A DNA stretch of 64,000 nt from Anaerolineae bacterium (GTDB lineage Bacteria; Chloroflexota; Anaerolineae; Aggregatilineales; J027): contig JAJTXY010000016.1 in NCBI GenBank assembly GCA_021463865.1, positions 26,796-90,795 of the forward strand, read 5' to 3'. A program made the translations under genes and the position numbers. Below are positions 1 through 8,158 of this stretch, in pieces. The notes under the pieces are model-generated. The model made no database searches and was not told where the DNA came from. It worked only from the letters and a program-made list of their open reading frames with translations. Each line of letters starts with the position of its first letter. The first letter of the stretch is position 1.

Positions 1-2
1 CG

Positions 3-1610
3 CTCGTTATTTTGGCGGGGTCGGGCAGTTTTATCTATGCGGCGGGTGAGGTGCGGACGTATGCGTTGGCACTGGCCCTGCTGATTTTCTCGTGTTTGCT
101 GCTGTGGGAATTATGTGGCGAGCGTATCCGCTGGAAATTGTTGGGGGCGTATCTCGTCGTGACCCTGCTGATGGTTTATGCCCATTATACGGCATGGTTG
201 GGGGTGGCGGCGCAGGGCATTTTTGTCGGGGTGCGGCTGCTGCAAGATCGAGGGCGCGGATTTAAACAGGCAGTTTTGATTCCGGCGGGTTTGGCGCTTG
301 GGTTTGCTCCTTGGTTGATGGCGCTGGCGGGACGTGATTTTAATGCGGGCACGGCGTTTTATGGTGAGGTGTCGTGGCGAACGGCGTTTGAAGCCTATAG
401 CGGGTTTGCGGTGTTCGGGCAGAAAATTTTGGATGACCCAGCACGTCAGATGACATGGGGCATGGTGGCGGCGACAGGTATTGCGGCGGTGGTCTGGGTG
501 ATCGGGAAGAAAAAAGAGGCATATCGGCTCGACGGGTTCGTTCTGGCGGCGGGGTTGGTGGTCGTGCCACTGGCCGGGTTGATTTTTTCGGTTAATCAAA
601 TCGAGGGCAAACTTTCGGGGCGTCATGCGTGGGTGATATGGCCTGCGATTGCGCTACTTTTGGCGGGTGGGCTGAGTCGAATTTATGAGTGGTTGCCCAT
701 GCGTATTTGGAAAGGGAGCGTGCTGGTGGTGGTCGTCATCACACTGGGGCTAATGGCTCGAATGGATGCGGCGCTGGAGGATGAATATTCGGGCGATTTT
801 CGGCAGGCGTTTGAAATTTTGCAGCGGGAGGCCGACCCCGACGATATTTTGATTTTGCAAGATGGCACATTGTTTACGGCTACCGAATATTATGATTCGC
901 CGATACCCTATACTGGGATTCCCCGCGACAAAATCACCGATGTCAGCCATGAGGTGGAATTTTTTGAGGCGGTGGACAGCCTCGCATTGATCTTGACCCC
1001 GCAGACACAGCATATTTGGGTGCTGGCATGGCAGGGGAATACGATGGATCCAACAATGTTGGCGTTCGCACTGCCGGAATATTTAAGTGATGGACAACGG
1101 CGGGTGTGGATGGGGCCGACTATGCCCGATGTGTACAGCGAGGTGACGCTGGTCGAATATGAGCTTGCAGAGGGCAAGGAGTCACTGTTCGATCATATCG
1201 TGGCTTACCCCGGCATTTTGCGGGTGCAACCGGATGGGCCAGCCCTGTTGGGGTTTGAGGTGTATACGTCGTTTGACGAACGAGTCGAACATAAAACGGA
1301 TTTTTGCGGTGTGATGGTGCATACGTGGTGGTGGCGGGGCGATACGGATTATCCGGCGACGATGATGAGCGTCAGTTTGATAGATGACGAAGAAACACGT
1401 ATTGCCCAACGCGATCAGCCATTGGCGGGGTATACCTTTGGGCAGGAAAAATGGACGCCGTATGTGCCGACATTGGGGCGGGTTGAATTGCAGTATCCAT
1501 GTGCGATGTTGGTTGGTGGACAAGAATATGACGTTTGGTTGGCGGTCTATGATTTAAATGGAGAAAAAGAGACCCAGACCTATTTGCTGCGTGAATTTAC
1601 TGCGCCATGA
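3..1610 (+). CDS. Partial GT-C type membrane glycosyltransferase-like protein (5' end outside window)
   Basis: The reading frame is open to the left edge, so the N-terminus is missing and no start can be assigned; about 535 residues remain. The visible N-terminal third is strongly hydrophobic with several membrane segments. It opens with a YAAGEVRTYAL stretch that resembles the SQEARMYAL loop of GT39/PMT-like polyprenyl-phosphate-sugar glycosyltransferases. The C-terminal 250 residues are soluble and predicted to face outside. The catalytic acidic residues of the family would lie in the missing part, so function is inferred from architecture only. It most likely moves sugars from a lipid carrier at the outer face of the cytoplasmic membrane. 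It ends 28 bp before a convergent gene. Confidence 0.6.
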   Translation, partial: LVILAGSGSFIYAAGEVRTYALALALLIFSCLLLWELCGERIRWKLLGAYLVVTLLMVYAHYTAWLGVAAQGIFVGVRLLQDRGRGFKQAVLIPAGLALGFAPWLMALAGRDFNAGTAFYGEVSWRTAFEAYSGFAVFGQKILDDPARQMTWGMVAATGIAAVVWVIGKKKEAYRLDGFVLAAGLVVVPLAGLIFSVNQIEGKLSGRHAWVIWPAIALLLAGGLSRIYEWLPMRIWKGSVLVVVVITLGLMARMDAALEDEYSGDFRQAFEILQREADPDDILILQDGTLFTATEYYDSPIPYTGIPRDKITDVSHEVEFFEAVDSLALILTPQTQHIWVLAWQGNTMDPTMLAFALPEYLSDGQRRVWMGPTMPDVYSEVTLVEYELAEGKESLFDHIVAYPGILRVQPDGPALLGFEVYTSFDERVEHKTDFCGVMVHTWWWRGDTDYPATMMSVSLIDDEETRIAQRDQPLAGYTFGQEKWTPYVPTLGRVELQYPCAMLVGGQEYDVWLAVYDLNGEKETQTYLLREFTAP

Positions 1611-1637
1611 TTCTAGTTATTTTTAACTCGGATCCAC

Positions 1638-2669
1638 CTATTGGGTGATGGTCACTTTGGTGAGGCCACGTGGTTGATCCACTGGATAACCTTTGACCTT
1701 TGCCAAACTCATCGCCAGAATTTGACCGGGCATCACGGCACAGATAGGACTTAACCACTCGGCAATGGGTGGCATAGGCATAAAATTCTGGGCAAATGAT
1801 CCGGCAGATGGCTCATTGGAGATGACCAGATTTTCGGCTTGGCGTTCCTGCAATTTTTCCAATAAATCCACCATCAATGCTAAAGTTTTGCCTGCGGGGG
1901 CGACACTAATGACCGGGAAGCCGCTGCCAACCACCGCAATCGGGCCATGTCGGAAATCCGCCTCGCTATATTCTTGACAAGTCAGATAACACAACTCCTT
2001 GAGTTTCAGGCTGATTTCAAAGGCGGTGCTGTAATTATAACCCCGTCCGATCACGGCGCAGCGTTCGGCATAACGATAGCGTTCGGCCCACGACCACACA
2101 TTTTCGGAGAGGCGGAGGGTTTCGGCGGCTTTGATGGGGAGTTCAGCCAATGCCTCATTTAATTCGGTTTTGTCTACAAGGGCAGCCACCAGCATCGCCA
2201 CAGCGGTTAATTCGGCGGTGTAGGTTTTGGTCGCTGCGATACTCAGTTCTGGCCCACTGTGGAGCGGTAAATGATATTCGCCTGTATGGGCCATTAAAGA
2301 ATCGGGATTATTGGTGATGGTGACGGTCAATGCACCCTGTTCCCGCGCGTCCTGAACGACTTGGTTGACATCCACCGATTGACCGGACTGCGAAATGCCG
2401 ATGACTAGTGCTCTCTTTAGACGGGGGGTCGTTTCATATAACGTATGGACAGAGGGCGTTGCCAAACCGACGGGCAAACCTGCTTGAATGCCCATTAAAT
2501 ATTGCGCGTAACGACCTGCATTGTCGGATGTCCCACGTGCCGCAATCCAGACGAAGGCGGGGTCAAAGGCGCGGATGGCTTGGGCGATACGACGGGCAGG
2601 GCCACTTTCTTCATCTAAAAGGCCTTGAATGACGGCAGGCTGTTCGGCAATTTCTTGTTCAATATACAT
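1638..2669 (-). CDS. Double-SIS-domain sugar isomerase/deaminase (GlmS C-terminal/NagB-II/AgaS-like)
   Basis: This 343-residue protein consists of two tandem SIS domains (about 30-160 and 190-320) with no glutaminase domain. Sugar-phosphate binding motifs are visible: ARGTSDNAG at 44-52, GISQSGQSVDV at 91-101 and ATKTYTAEL near 145. The C-terminal VDQPRGLTKVTIT matches the tail of GlmS-type isomerase modules. The family interconverts or deaminates glucosamine-6-phosphate. As the last gene of an operon with an N-acetylhexosaminidase, it plausibly acts as a glucosamine-6-phosphate deaminase feeding fructose-6-phosphate into glycolysis. It could instead act on another amino-sugar phosphate. It lies 15 bp downstream of the LacI-like sensor gene. 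Confidence 0.82.
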   Translation of the reverse strand: MYIEQEIAEQPAVIQGLLDEESGPARRIAQAIRAFDPAFVWIAARGTSDNAGRYAQYLMGIQAGLPVGLATPSVHTLYETTPRLKRALVIGISQSGQSVDVNQVVQDAREQGALTVTITNNPDSLMAHTGEYHLPLHSGPELSIAATKTYTAELTAVAMLVAALVDKTELNEALAELPIKAAETLRLSENVWSWAERYRYAERCAVIGRGYNYSTAFEISLKLKELCYLTCQEYSEADFRHGPIAVVGSGFPVISVAPAGKTLALMVDLLEKLQERQAENLVISNEPSAGSFAQNFMPMPPIAEWLSPICAVMPGQILAMSLAKVKGYPVDQPRGLTKVTITQ

Positions 2670-2684
2670 GCTTGGCTCTCAATT

Positions 2685-3506
2685 CTATTGGGGGGTGCAG
2701 GTGGTCTCTCGAATCATCAGTTGTACGCTGAGGGTGGTGACACCTTGAATGATCAGGCCGTTTACCTGACCAATCAACTGGCGGGCGGCGCGGCGACCTA
2801 ACTCAATAATATCGGCGGATACCGTTGTTAAGCCAGCGGCCTGTGCAGCCGGGGCATCACCGAAGCCCGCAACCGAGACATCATCTGGCACTTTAATACC
2901 AGCGGTTTGTAATAGCTCGACGGCCACAATCGCCATTTGATAATCAGCTGCTAGGATCACATCAAAATGGACTTGGTGTTCAAGCAGTTCTCGAATGGAG
3001 GCAGCGGCCACTTCCGGGTCAAAATCTCCACGTACAAAATACATTTCTTCAGCGGCTAGGTTATAACGCATGAGTTCATGACGGAACACCGTTTCGCGCT
3101 GGATGCCGTCATCTTGATTGATTTCGCCCCGGATATAGACGAATTTGCGCCGATGGCATGTTTTGACCAGATGCCTGACCAGTTCTGCAATACCCTGATT
3201 GTTATTGGAGGTAACACCCGGAATGGGGACGCCGGGGACGCGATGACTGACCAGCGAAATTGGCTTGCCAGACTCATAAATGTGGCGCAGGAGTTCATCC
3301 GAGACGGCGTTGGCGATGACAATCACCCCGGTCAATTTTTGCCACTCTAGAGATACAAGGCGCGGATGCAAGGGGTCTTCGGCTAAGGAATCAATCAACA
3401 CATCATAACCGTTGGTGCGGGCGATTTCATGTACACCGGCCAGAATATTACGCTGGAAAACCCCATATTGATTGTTGGTGATGATGCCAATGGTTGGTTT
3501 TTTCAT
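2685..3506 (-). CDS. LacI/PBP1-type sugar-sensing domain protein without a DNA-binding domain
   Basis: The 273-residue protein aligns with the periplasmic-binding-protein-like ligand domain of LacI/GalR regulators. It begins directly at the first beta strand (KPTIGIITNNQYGVFQRN) and contains the typical VSVAGFGDAPAAQ and LTTVSADIIELGRRAA segments. The usual 55-60 residue LacI helix-turn-helix and hinge are absent. There is no signal peptide, so it is probably a cytoplasmic sensor. Its start codon overlaps the stop of the upstream ROK repressor gene by 4 bp (ATGA), which indicates translational coupling. I infer it may pair with the ROK protein, whose own sugar site looks damaged. The sugar ligand cannot be read from the sequence. 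Confidence 0.75.
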   Translation of the reverse strand: MKKPTIGIITNNQYGVFQRNILAGVHEIARTNGYDVLIDSLAEDPLHPRLVSLEWQKLTGVIVIANAVSDELLRHIYESGKPISLVSHRVPGVPIPGVTSNNNQGIAELVRHLVKTCHRRKFVYIRGEINQDDGIQRETVFRHELMRYNLAAEEMYFVRGDFDPEVAAASIRELLEHQVHFDVILAADYQMAIVAVELLQTAGIKVPDDVSVAGFGDAPAAQAAGLTTVSADIIELGRRAARQLIGQVNGLIIQGVTTLSVQLMIRETTCTPQ

Positions 3507-4669
3507 CGTACCAGCCCCAGTTCATTTTGGAGGGCTTCGGCGACTGCTCCTAATGCACTCAGTTCATAAGGCTCGGCCAGCGAGAATTTTACTGATTGGA
3601 CTAATTCGGGCTGTACCAGTGATTCGGCTTTATCCATAATGCGATTCAACACGGTTTCGCCTAAGTCCACAATTCCGCCCGCCAGCGAAATGTGGTCGGG
3701 GCGCAGCATGGCGATGATCCAGCTAAAGACTTGGGCCAAAATGTCGGTGATTTCTTCGACGAGTGTCTGAGCCGCGACATCTCCGTGCAGGGCGGCATAC
3801 TGCATGTGCATAAAGGTCAAGCCTGTAATGGGCAAGGTGGTGTCTGGATGTTCTTGGCGCAACAGTTCGGCGCGGCGTTTGAGATAGGGCCAACTGAGGA
3901 ATGTTTCCAAGCGGCCAGTTTCGCTGTGCTGGCCCATGTGGCGGCTGATATGTAGACTGCTGATGTCACCGCCGTTGTGATAAATCGCCCCGCCCAAGAC
4001 CATGCCGATTTCGATGGTGCTATTGAGCAGAACCACCACCGGGCTACGTGAATCGTTGGGCATTCCAAAGGCAAACTGGCCCATCGCCGCCATTTCAGCT
4101 TTATTGGCAACATAGACCGGGACGTGGAAACAGTCGGTCAAAATATCCGCTAGGGGCAGATTTTGCCAACCGAATTGGGGGGCATAACGCACGACCCCAA
4201 CGCTATTTTCGACAATGCCGGGGACGCCGATGCCGATGCACAGGAGGGGCGCATCCAGTTGGGCGATTAGACCATTAATGACGTGCTGCACAATATCAAT
4301 GACGGGGTGGCCTTCGATGTCGAGTAGGTTGGCATGGTGTTGGGCGATAATCCTGCCCGCCATGTTGCAGAGCACCCCGCGCACCCGGTCTACATCCAGT
4401 GAGATACCAATCACCTGACGGGCGTCGGGTACAAATTGAAGCAAGGTGGGGCGTTTGCCGCCACTGTCAGTGGACTGCCCGCGCCCAACCTCGATGAGCA
4501 GGCCCTCGTCTATCAGCTCACCAATCAAATCTGAGACGGTAGGTTTGGCAAGGCCTGTTTCTTGGGCTAGTGCTGCGCGATTATCTGCCAAGCCTGAATA
4601 GACCGCGTGCAGCATAAGCTGTCGGTTATGACGGCGGAGTTGTTCGCGGGTGGCTTTACTGGCGGTCAT
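3503..4669 (-). CDS. ROK-family transcriptional repressor with degenerate kinase/zinc sites
   Basis: This 388-residue protein has an N-terminal winged helix (about 14-65, with TGLAKPTVSDLIGELIDEG) and a C-terminal ROK fold, the layout of NagC/Mlc/XylR repressors. Normal ROK proteins carry a catalytic Asp in an N-D-A-N motif; here the equivalent is N189-K190. The usual Cys-rich zinc motif after the sugar-binding Glu-Gly-His is also absent: the segment at about 235-256 has no cysteine. It should therefore have no kinase activity and may sense ligand poorly or through its coupled partner. It probably represses this amino-sugar operon by binding the repeats near 11551-11590. That assignment is inference. 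Confidence 0.8.
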   Translation of the reverse strand: MTASKATREQLRRHNRQLMLHAVYSGLADNRAALAQETGLAKPTVSDLIGELIDEGLLIEVGRGQSTDSGGKRPTLLQFVPDARQVIGISLDVDRVRGVLCNMAGRIIAQHHANLLDIEGHPVIDIVQHVINGLIAQLDAPLLCIGIGVPGIVENSVGVVRYAPQFGWQNLPLADILTDCFHVPVYVANKAEMAAMGQFAFGMPNDSRSPVVVLLNSTIEIGMVLGGAIYHNGGDISSLHISRHMGQHSETGRLETFLSWPYLKRRAELLRQEHPDTTLPITGLTFMHMQYAALHGDVAAQTLVEEITDILAQVFSWIIAMLRPDHISLAGGIVDLGETVLNRIMDKAESLVQPELVQSVKFSLAEPYELSALGAVAEALQNELGLVR

Positions 4670-4684
4670 GATACAAAGGTTCTT

Positions 4685-5728
4685 TTAGGTCTGCTTACAA
4701 GATGCAGGTCGCATGTCACGTATAATACCCCAATTGGCTGGGTCTTCGCCGCCAATTCCCCAAATTGCTACACCACCCAACTCTGGGAATTCCTCCGTAA
4801 TTAGGTCGAGTTTATATTCTAGCCCTATCGCGTCGGCTACATAAATGGTTTGGGCAGGCAGACCGGGGGCTTTAAAATCCAGCCGCGCTTCCATATCGGC
4901 GGGGTCACGGGTAAAGGCTAGATCAAAGGCTTCGATGGAACGCTGCACGCTGCTATAGGGAATGGATACGGCGCGATTGCCGCGTTTCCAACTGAGGCCG
5001 TAGAAATGCAGACCCAAGCGGACTTTGGAAAGGTCGGTGACAGTGGCGGCATAGGCAATGACATCATACGACCATTGGGGTGGGCCAATGGGGCCAGCTT
5101 CGCCGACACTGTTGTGATAATCGTAAGTCATGATTTGGAAAACGTCTACAGCGGCAGCGATACGTGCCCAGTCCTGCGCGGCAGCCCCTTCCGACTGACC
5201 CGCGTCATCCGTTTTGGCGTGGACGGCGATGGTCAATAGGTAGCCCTTCGCGTGGAGGGCGGCGGCTAAATCTTCAATAAAAATCGAAAAATTGTCACGG
5301 GTCGCCAATTGGAAGGATTCATAATCCACGTCTATGCCATCGTATTCCATGCGTTCGACAAGGGCAACGATCTCATGGATGTGTTTTTCGCGGATAGCGG
5401 GGTCGTGAATGGCCTGTGAGAAACCGCCGTCCCAAATGCTCGGAACAATTTTAAGCCCCACCTCGCGCCATGCCGCCAACTGATCGGCGTCCTCAGCCAC
5501 CGCTGTGGGCAAAATAGTCCCATCGGCGAGGCCGTTGTACCAAAAGGGATGGACGGTATCAATCACATCACGGTTGTTCATGATGCTGTCCATACCCGTT
5601 GGCTCTTCCGATGATGGATACCAGACCGACACACACCATGAGGGTTCGGGGTCTTGGGCATTTGATAACCCGCCCACTGAGAGCAATATTGCAACTACTA
5701 GGCTGGTGAGCAGCAACGCACGAATCAT
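4685..5728 (-). CDS. Secreted glycoside hydrolase family 18 protein (YaaH/chitinase-like)
   Basis: The protein has 347 residues from the ATG at 5728, which is preceded by an excellent GGAGG six bases upstream. A longer in-frame extension would overlap the neighbour and destroy the signal peptide. Residues 1-24 form a signal peptide ending in SNAQ, so the enzyme is exported. The GH18 catalytic motif DGIDVDYE lies at about 130-137 with the acid/base Glu last, followed by QIMTYDYHN in the barrel. The family cleaves beta-1,4 bonds at GlcNAc in chitin or peptidoglycan by substrate-assisted catalysis. In this operon it would release GlcNAc-containing fragments for the ABC importer. The gene starts 2 bp after the hexosaminidase stop. 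Confidence 0.85.
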   Translation of the reverse strand: MIRALLLTSLVVAILLSVGGLSNAQDPEPSWCVSVWYPSSEEPTGMDSIMNNRDVIDTVHPFWYNGLADGTILPTAVAEDADQLAAWREVGLKIVPSIWDGGFSQAIHDPAIREKHIHEIVALVERMEYDGIDVDYESFQLATRDNFSIFIEDLAAALHAKGYLLTIAVHAKTDDAGQSEGAAAQDWARIAAAVDVFQIMTYDYHNSVGEAGPIGPPQWSYDVIAYAATVTDLSKVRLGLHFYGLSWKRGNRAVSIPYSSVQRSIEAFDLAFTRDPADMEARLDFKAPGLPAQTIYVADAIGLEYKLDLITEEFPELGGVAIWGIGGEDPANWGIIRDMRPASCKQT

Positions 5729-5730
5729 AA

Positions 5731-7251
5731 TCAGCCTCCAGAAGCTAACATACCGGGAATGGCACAAGGCAGAATACCCGTCGCGCCGATTTCGCCAAAC
5801 AGCACTTTGGCAATCGCTTCGGTGGTTACTTGACGGATGCCATAGGCGCATAGGTAGGTTTCAATCATCGGAAAAGAAGCAAGGTCATAGGGAGTGCGCA
5901 TGGCGATGACAATAGGCCGCTGGCCCCGTTCCCAGATGGCCCGAACTAATTCCCCTTGTTGAGGGTCTTGTTCGGCATTGATCGTACCCATAATCAAAAT
6001 ATCGGCTTCATAGGTGGCCTGCAATACTTCAGCCAACTCTTTTTCGGAAGCGTGATAGGAAATTTCATAGGTATTGACCTGTGGATGGCGTTTTTTGAGC
6101 GCCGCACCTAATGTCATGGCGACCTGCGAAGAGGTGTCCGCTGGCGTCAAATCGGTGGGGCGGATGGTGATAACCGTAATTTGCTCATCGGGAGACGGGT
6201 GCAGGGGCAAAACTCCGTTGTCGCGGACAAGGGTAATCGAACGATCGGCGATTTCTTGGGCAATGGCTTGATGCTCTGCACAACCGACTGCACTCAGGGG
6301 GGGCAGTTCGGCAGGTGAGGCTTGACGTGCTTTTAAGATACGCGCTTCCGCTTCGGGACGATGCCACTGCTTTAGCAAGCGGTTTAATTCCAGTTGATTG
6401 GGCATATGGCCCAGCAGCACCAAGTCGTTACCCGCTTCAAGGGCGGCCTGTACACTTTCTTGCCAGCCATAACGCGCAACGGCGTACATATCCATCGCGT
6501 CGGAAATGATGAGGCCATCAAAGCCCATTTGTTCACGCAGCAGCCCCTCCAAAATCTTTGAGGACAGGGTAGCAGGTTTTTGCTCGTCTACTGTGGTGAA
6601 CAAAATATGACTGGTCATCATTGCGGTTACGCCCGCTTCAATGGCCGCTTGGAAGGGCAGGAGTTCGATAGAGCGCATCCGATTTAATGAATGATCTATC
6701 ACGGGGGCTTCGTGATGCGAATCTACCCCGGTGTCACCATGACCGGGAAAGTGCTTGGCTGTAGCGATCACGCCCTCGGCCTGCATTCCGCGAATCTGGG
6801 CAATGCCGAGTTCTGCGACAAGGGCGGGATCGTCGCCAAAGGAGCGAATCCCGACGACAGGGTTATCTGGGTTGATGTTGACATCCAGCGAAGGAGCGAA
6901 GTTGAGATTGATCCCCATCGCCAGCAGTTCCCGCCCCAAGACAGCCCCGGCTTTTTCCGCGAGTTCAGGCGAACGGGCCGCGCCCAGTGCCATGTTGCCG
7001 GGGAGTTCCGTTGCGCCACCTGCAATCGCAATCAATTGACCGCCCTCTTGGTCAATGCCAATCAGCGGAGGAGGGTGTCCGCCGGCTTGGGCCGCTTGGC
7101 GAAGGGATAGATTGAGTTCGCGCAGTTGGGCAGGGGATTCGACATTCTGATAGGTAAACAGGCAGAATGTGCCAATGTCCCCGCGCCGGACGGCGGTCAA
7201 AATCTCTTCAGGGGCGGTGTAGCCTTTAAAGCTCACCATGAGTTGTTTCAC
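5731..7251 (-). CDS. nagZ: Glycoside hydrolase family 3 beta-N-acetylhexosaminidase (NagZ-like)
   Basis: The protein has 506 residues and no signal peptide, so it is likely cytoplasmic. It carries the NagZ-specific motif KHFPGHGDT at 166-174 with Asp177 and His179, the Asp-His dyad that separates GlcNAc-cleaving GH3 enzymes from beta-glucosidases. The nucleophile Asp251 sits in IISDAMDM. A C-terminal domain of about 160 residues follows the barrel, as in Gram-positive-type NagZ. It should remove terminal GlcNAc from imported chito-oligomers or GlcNAc-anhydroMurNAc fragments, supplying the downstream SIS enzyme. The start is a GTG at 7251; an ATG four codons further in (7239) is an alternative. 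It follows the permease gene by 6 bp. Confidence 0.87.
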   Translation of the reverse strand: MKQLMVSFKGYTAPEEILTAVRRGDIGTFCLFTYQNVESPAQLRELNLSLRQAAQAGGHPPPLIGIDQEGGQLIAIAGGATELPGNMALGAARSPELAEKAGAVLGRELLAMGINLNFAPSLDVNINPDNPVVGIRSFGDDPALVAELGIAQIRGMQAEGVIATAKHFPGHGDTGVDSHHEAPVIDHSLNRMRSIELLPFQAAIEAGVTAMMTSHILFTTVDEQKPATLSSKILEGLLREQMGFDGLIISDAMDMYAVARYGWQESVQAALEAGNDLVLLGHMPNQLELNRLLKQWHRPEAEARILKARQASPAELPPLSAVGCAEHQAIAQEIADRSITLVRDNGVLPLHPSPDEQITVITIRPTDLTPADTSSQVAMTLGAALKKRHPQVNTYEISYHASEKELAEVLQATYEADILIMGTINAEQDPQQGELVRAIWERGQRPIVIAMRTPYDLASFPMIETYLCAYGIRQVTTEAIAKVLFGEIGATGILPCAIPGMLASGG

Positions 7252-7257
7252 AGCCGA

Positions 7258-8154
7258 TTATCCTTTGGAGCCTGTCAGCGTGATTCCTTCGACAAAGAAC
7301 CGCTGGGAAAGGATAAATGTCACCAACACAGGCAGCACAAACAACACGCTGGCCGCCATAATGTTTTGCCATGGGATGGGTGACTCTTGATTGTTATTCA
7401 ATAGGGACACATAGATTGGCATGGTGGTCAATTCGGCCTGTTTCAGATAGACAATCGGCCTGAACAGACTGTTCCAGTTGCCAACGAACAGGAAAATCGA
7501 AATGGTGGCGATGGCAGGACGGCACAGCGGCATGATGATATACCACCAAGTTTGTATCGGATTGGCTCCATCCATCATGGCAGCCTCATCAATTTCTTTG
7601 GGGATGGTCATCATGAATTGACGCAGTAAGAAAATGAGCGCCGCGCCCCCCGCAAAAAAGCCGGGTAGGGTAATGGGGTTAAAACTGCGCAACCAGCCGA
7701 GTTTAAAAAACAGCACATATTGAGGCACCATCGTCATCTGATCGGGAATCATGAGTGTTCCCAACATCAGCGCAAAGACCACATTGCGGCCTTTCCATTC
7801 CAGACGGCTGAAAGCGAAGGCCACCAGTGATACCGACACGGTTGTGCCAATGAGTACCATTGTGGTGACAAAGACGCTGTTGAGATAAGCACGTTGGAAG
7901 TTGCTATCTTCTATCAGATGGGTGTAGTTGTCCCATTGGGCTTCTTCGGGGATGATGTTCAGTTGGGAGCGATTGGCCTCCTCAGCCGTTTTCAGCGATG
8001 TTCCCGCCATCCAAACGAGCGGGAACAAGGAAAAGGCCGAAATCGCTACCATTACGACGTAGAAGATGGCCGTGCGAATTCCACCGAGACGATGCCACCA
8101 ACGTGGTGTTACCTGATCGAGTTTTACAGTTTTGAGTGTTAGTACATTTGCCAT
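7258..8154 (-). CDS. Carbohydrate ABC transporter permease, MalG/LacG type
   Basis: The 298-residue inner-membrane protein has about six membrane segments. The binding-protein-dependent transport (EAA) loop EIDEAAMMDGANPIQTWW lies in the last third and contacts the ATPase. Length and layout are normal for the CUT1 family. It would form a heterodimer with the neighbouring MalF-type permease (4 bp upstream) and receive sugar from the binding protein at 10240-11541. No ATPase gene is in the operon. In many CUT1 systems of Firmicutes and Chloroflexota a shared MsmX/UgpC-like ATPase encoded elsewhere is used, and I infer the same here. Confidence 0.88.
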   Translation of the reverse strand: MANVLTLKTVKLDQVTPRWWHRLGGIRTAIFYVVMVAISAFSLFPLVWMAGTSLKTAEEANRSQLNIIPEEAQWDNYTHLIEDSNFQRAYLNSVFVTTMVLIGTTVSVSLVAFAFSRLEWKGRNVVFALMLGTLMIPDQMTMVPQYVLFFKLGWLRSFNPITLPGFFAGGAALIFLLRQFMMTIPKEIDEAAMMDGANPIQTWWYIIMPLCRPAIATISIFLFVGNWNSLFRPIVYLKQAELTTMPIYVSLLNNNQESPIPWQNIMAASVLFVLPVLVTFILSQRFFVEGITLTGSKG

Positions 8155-8158
8155 CGCA

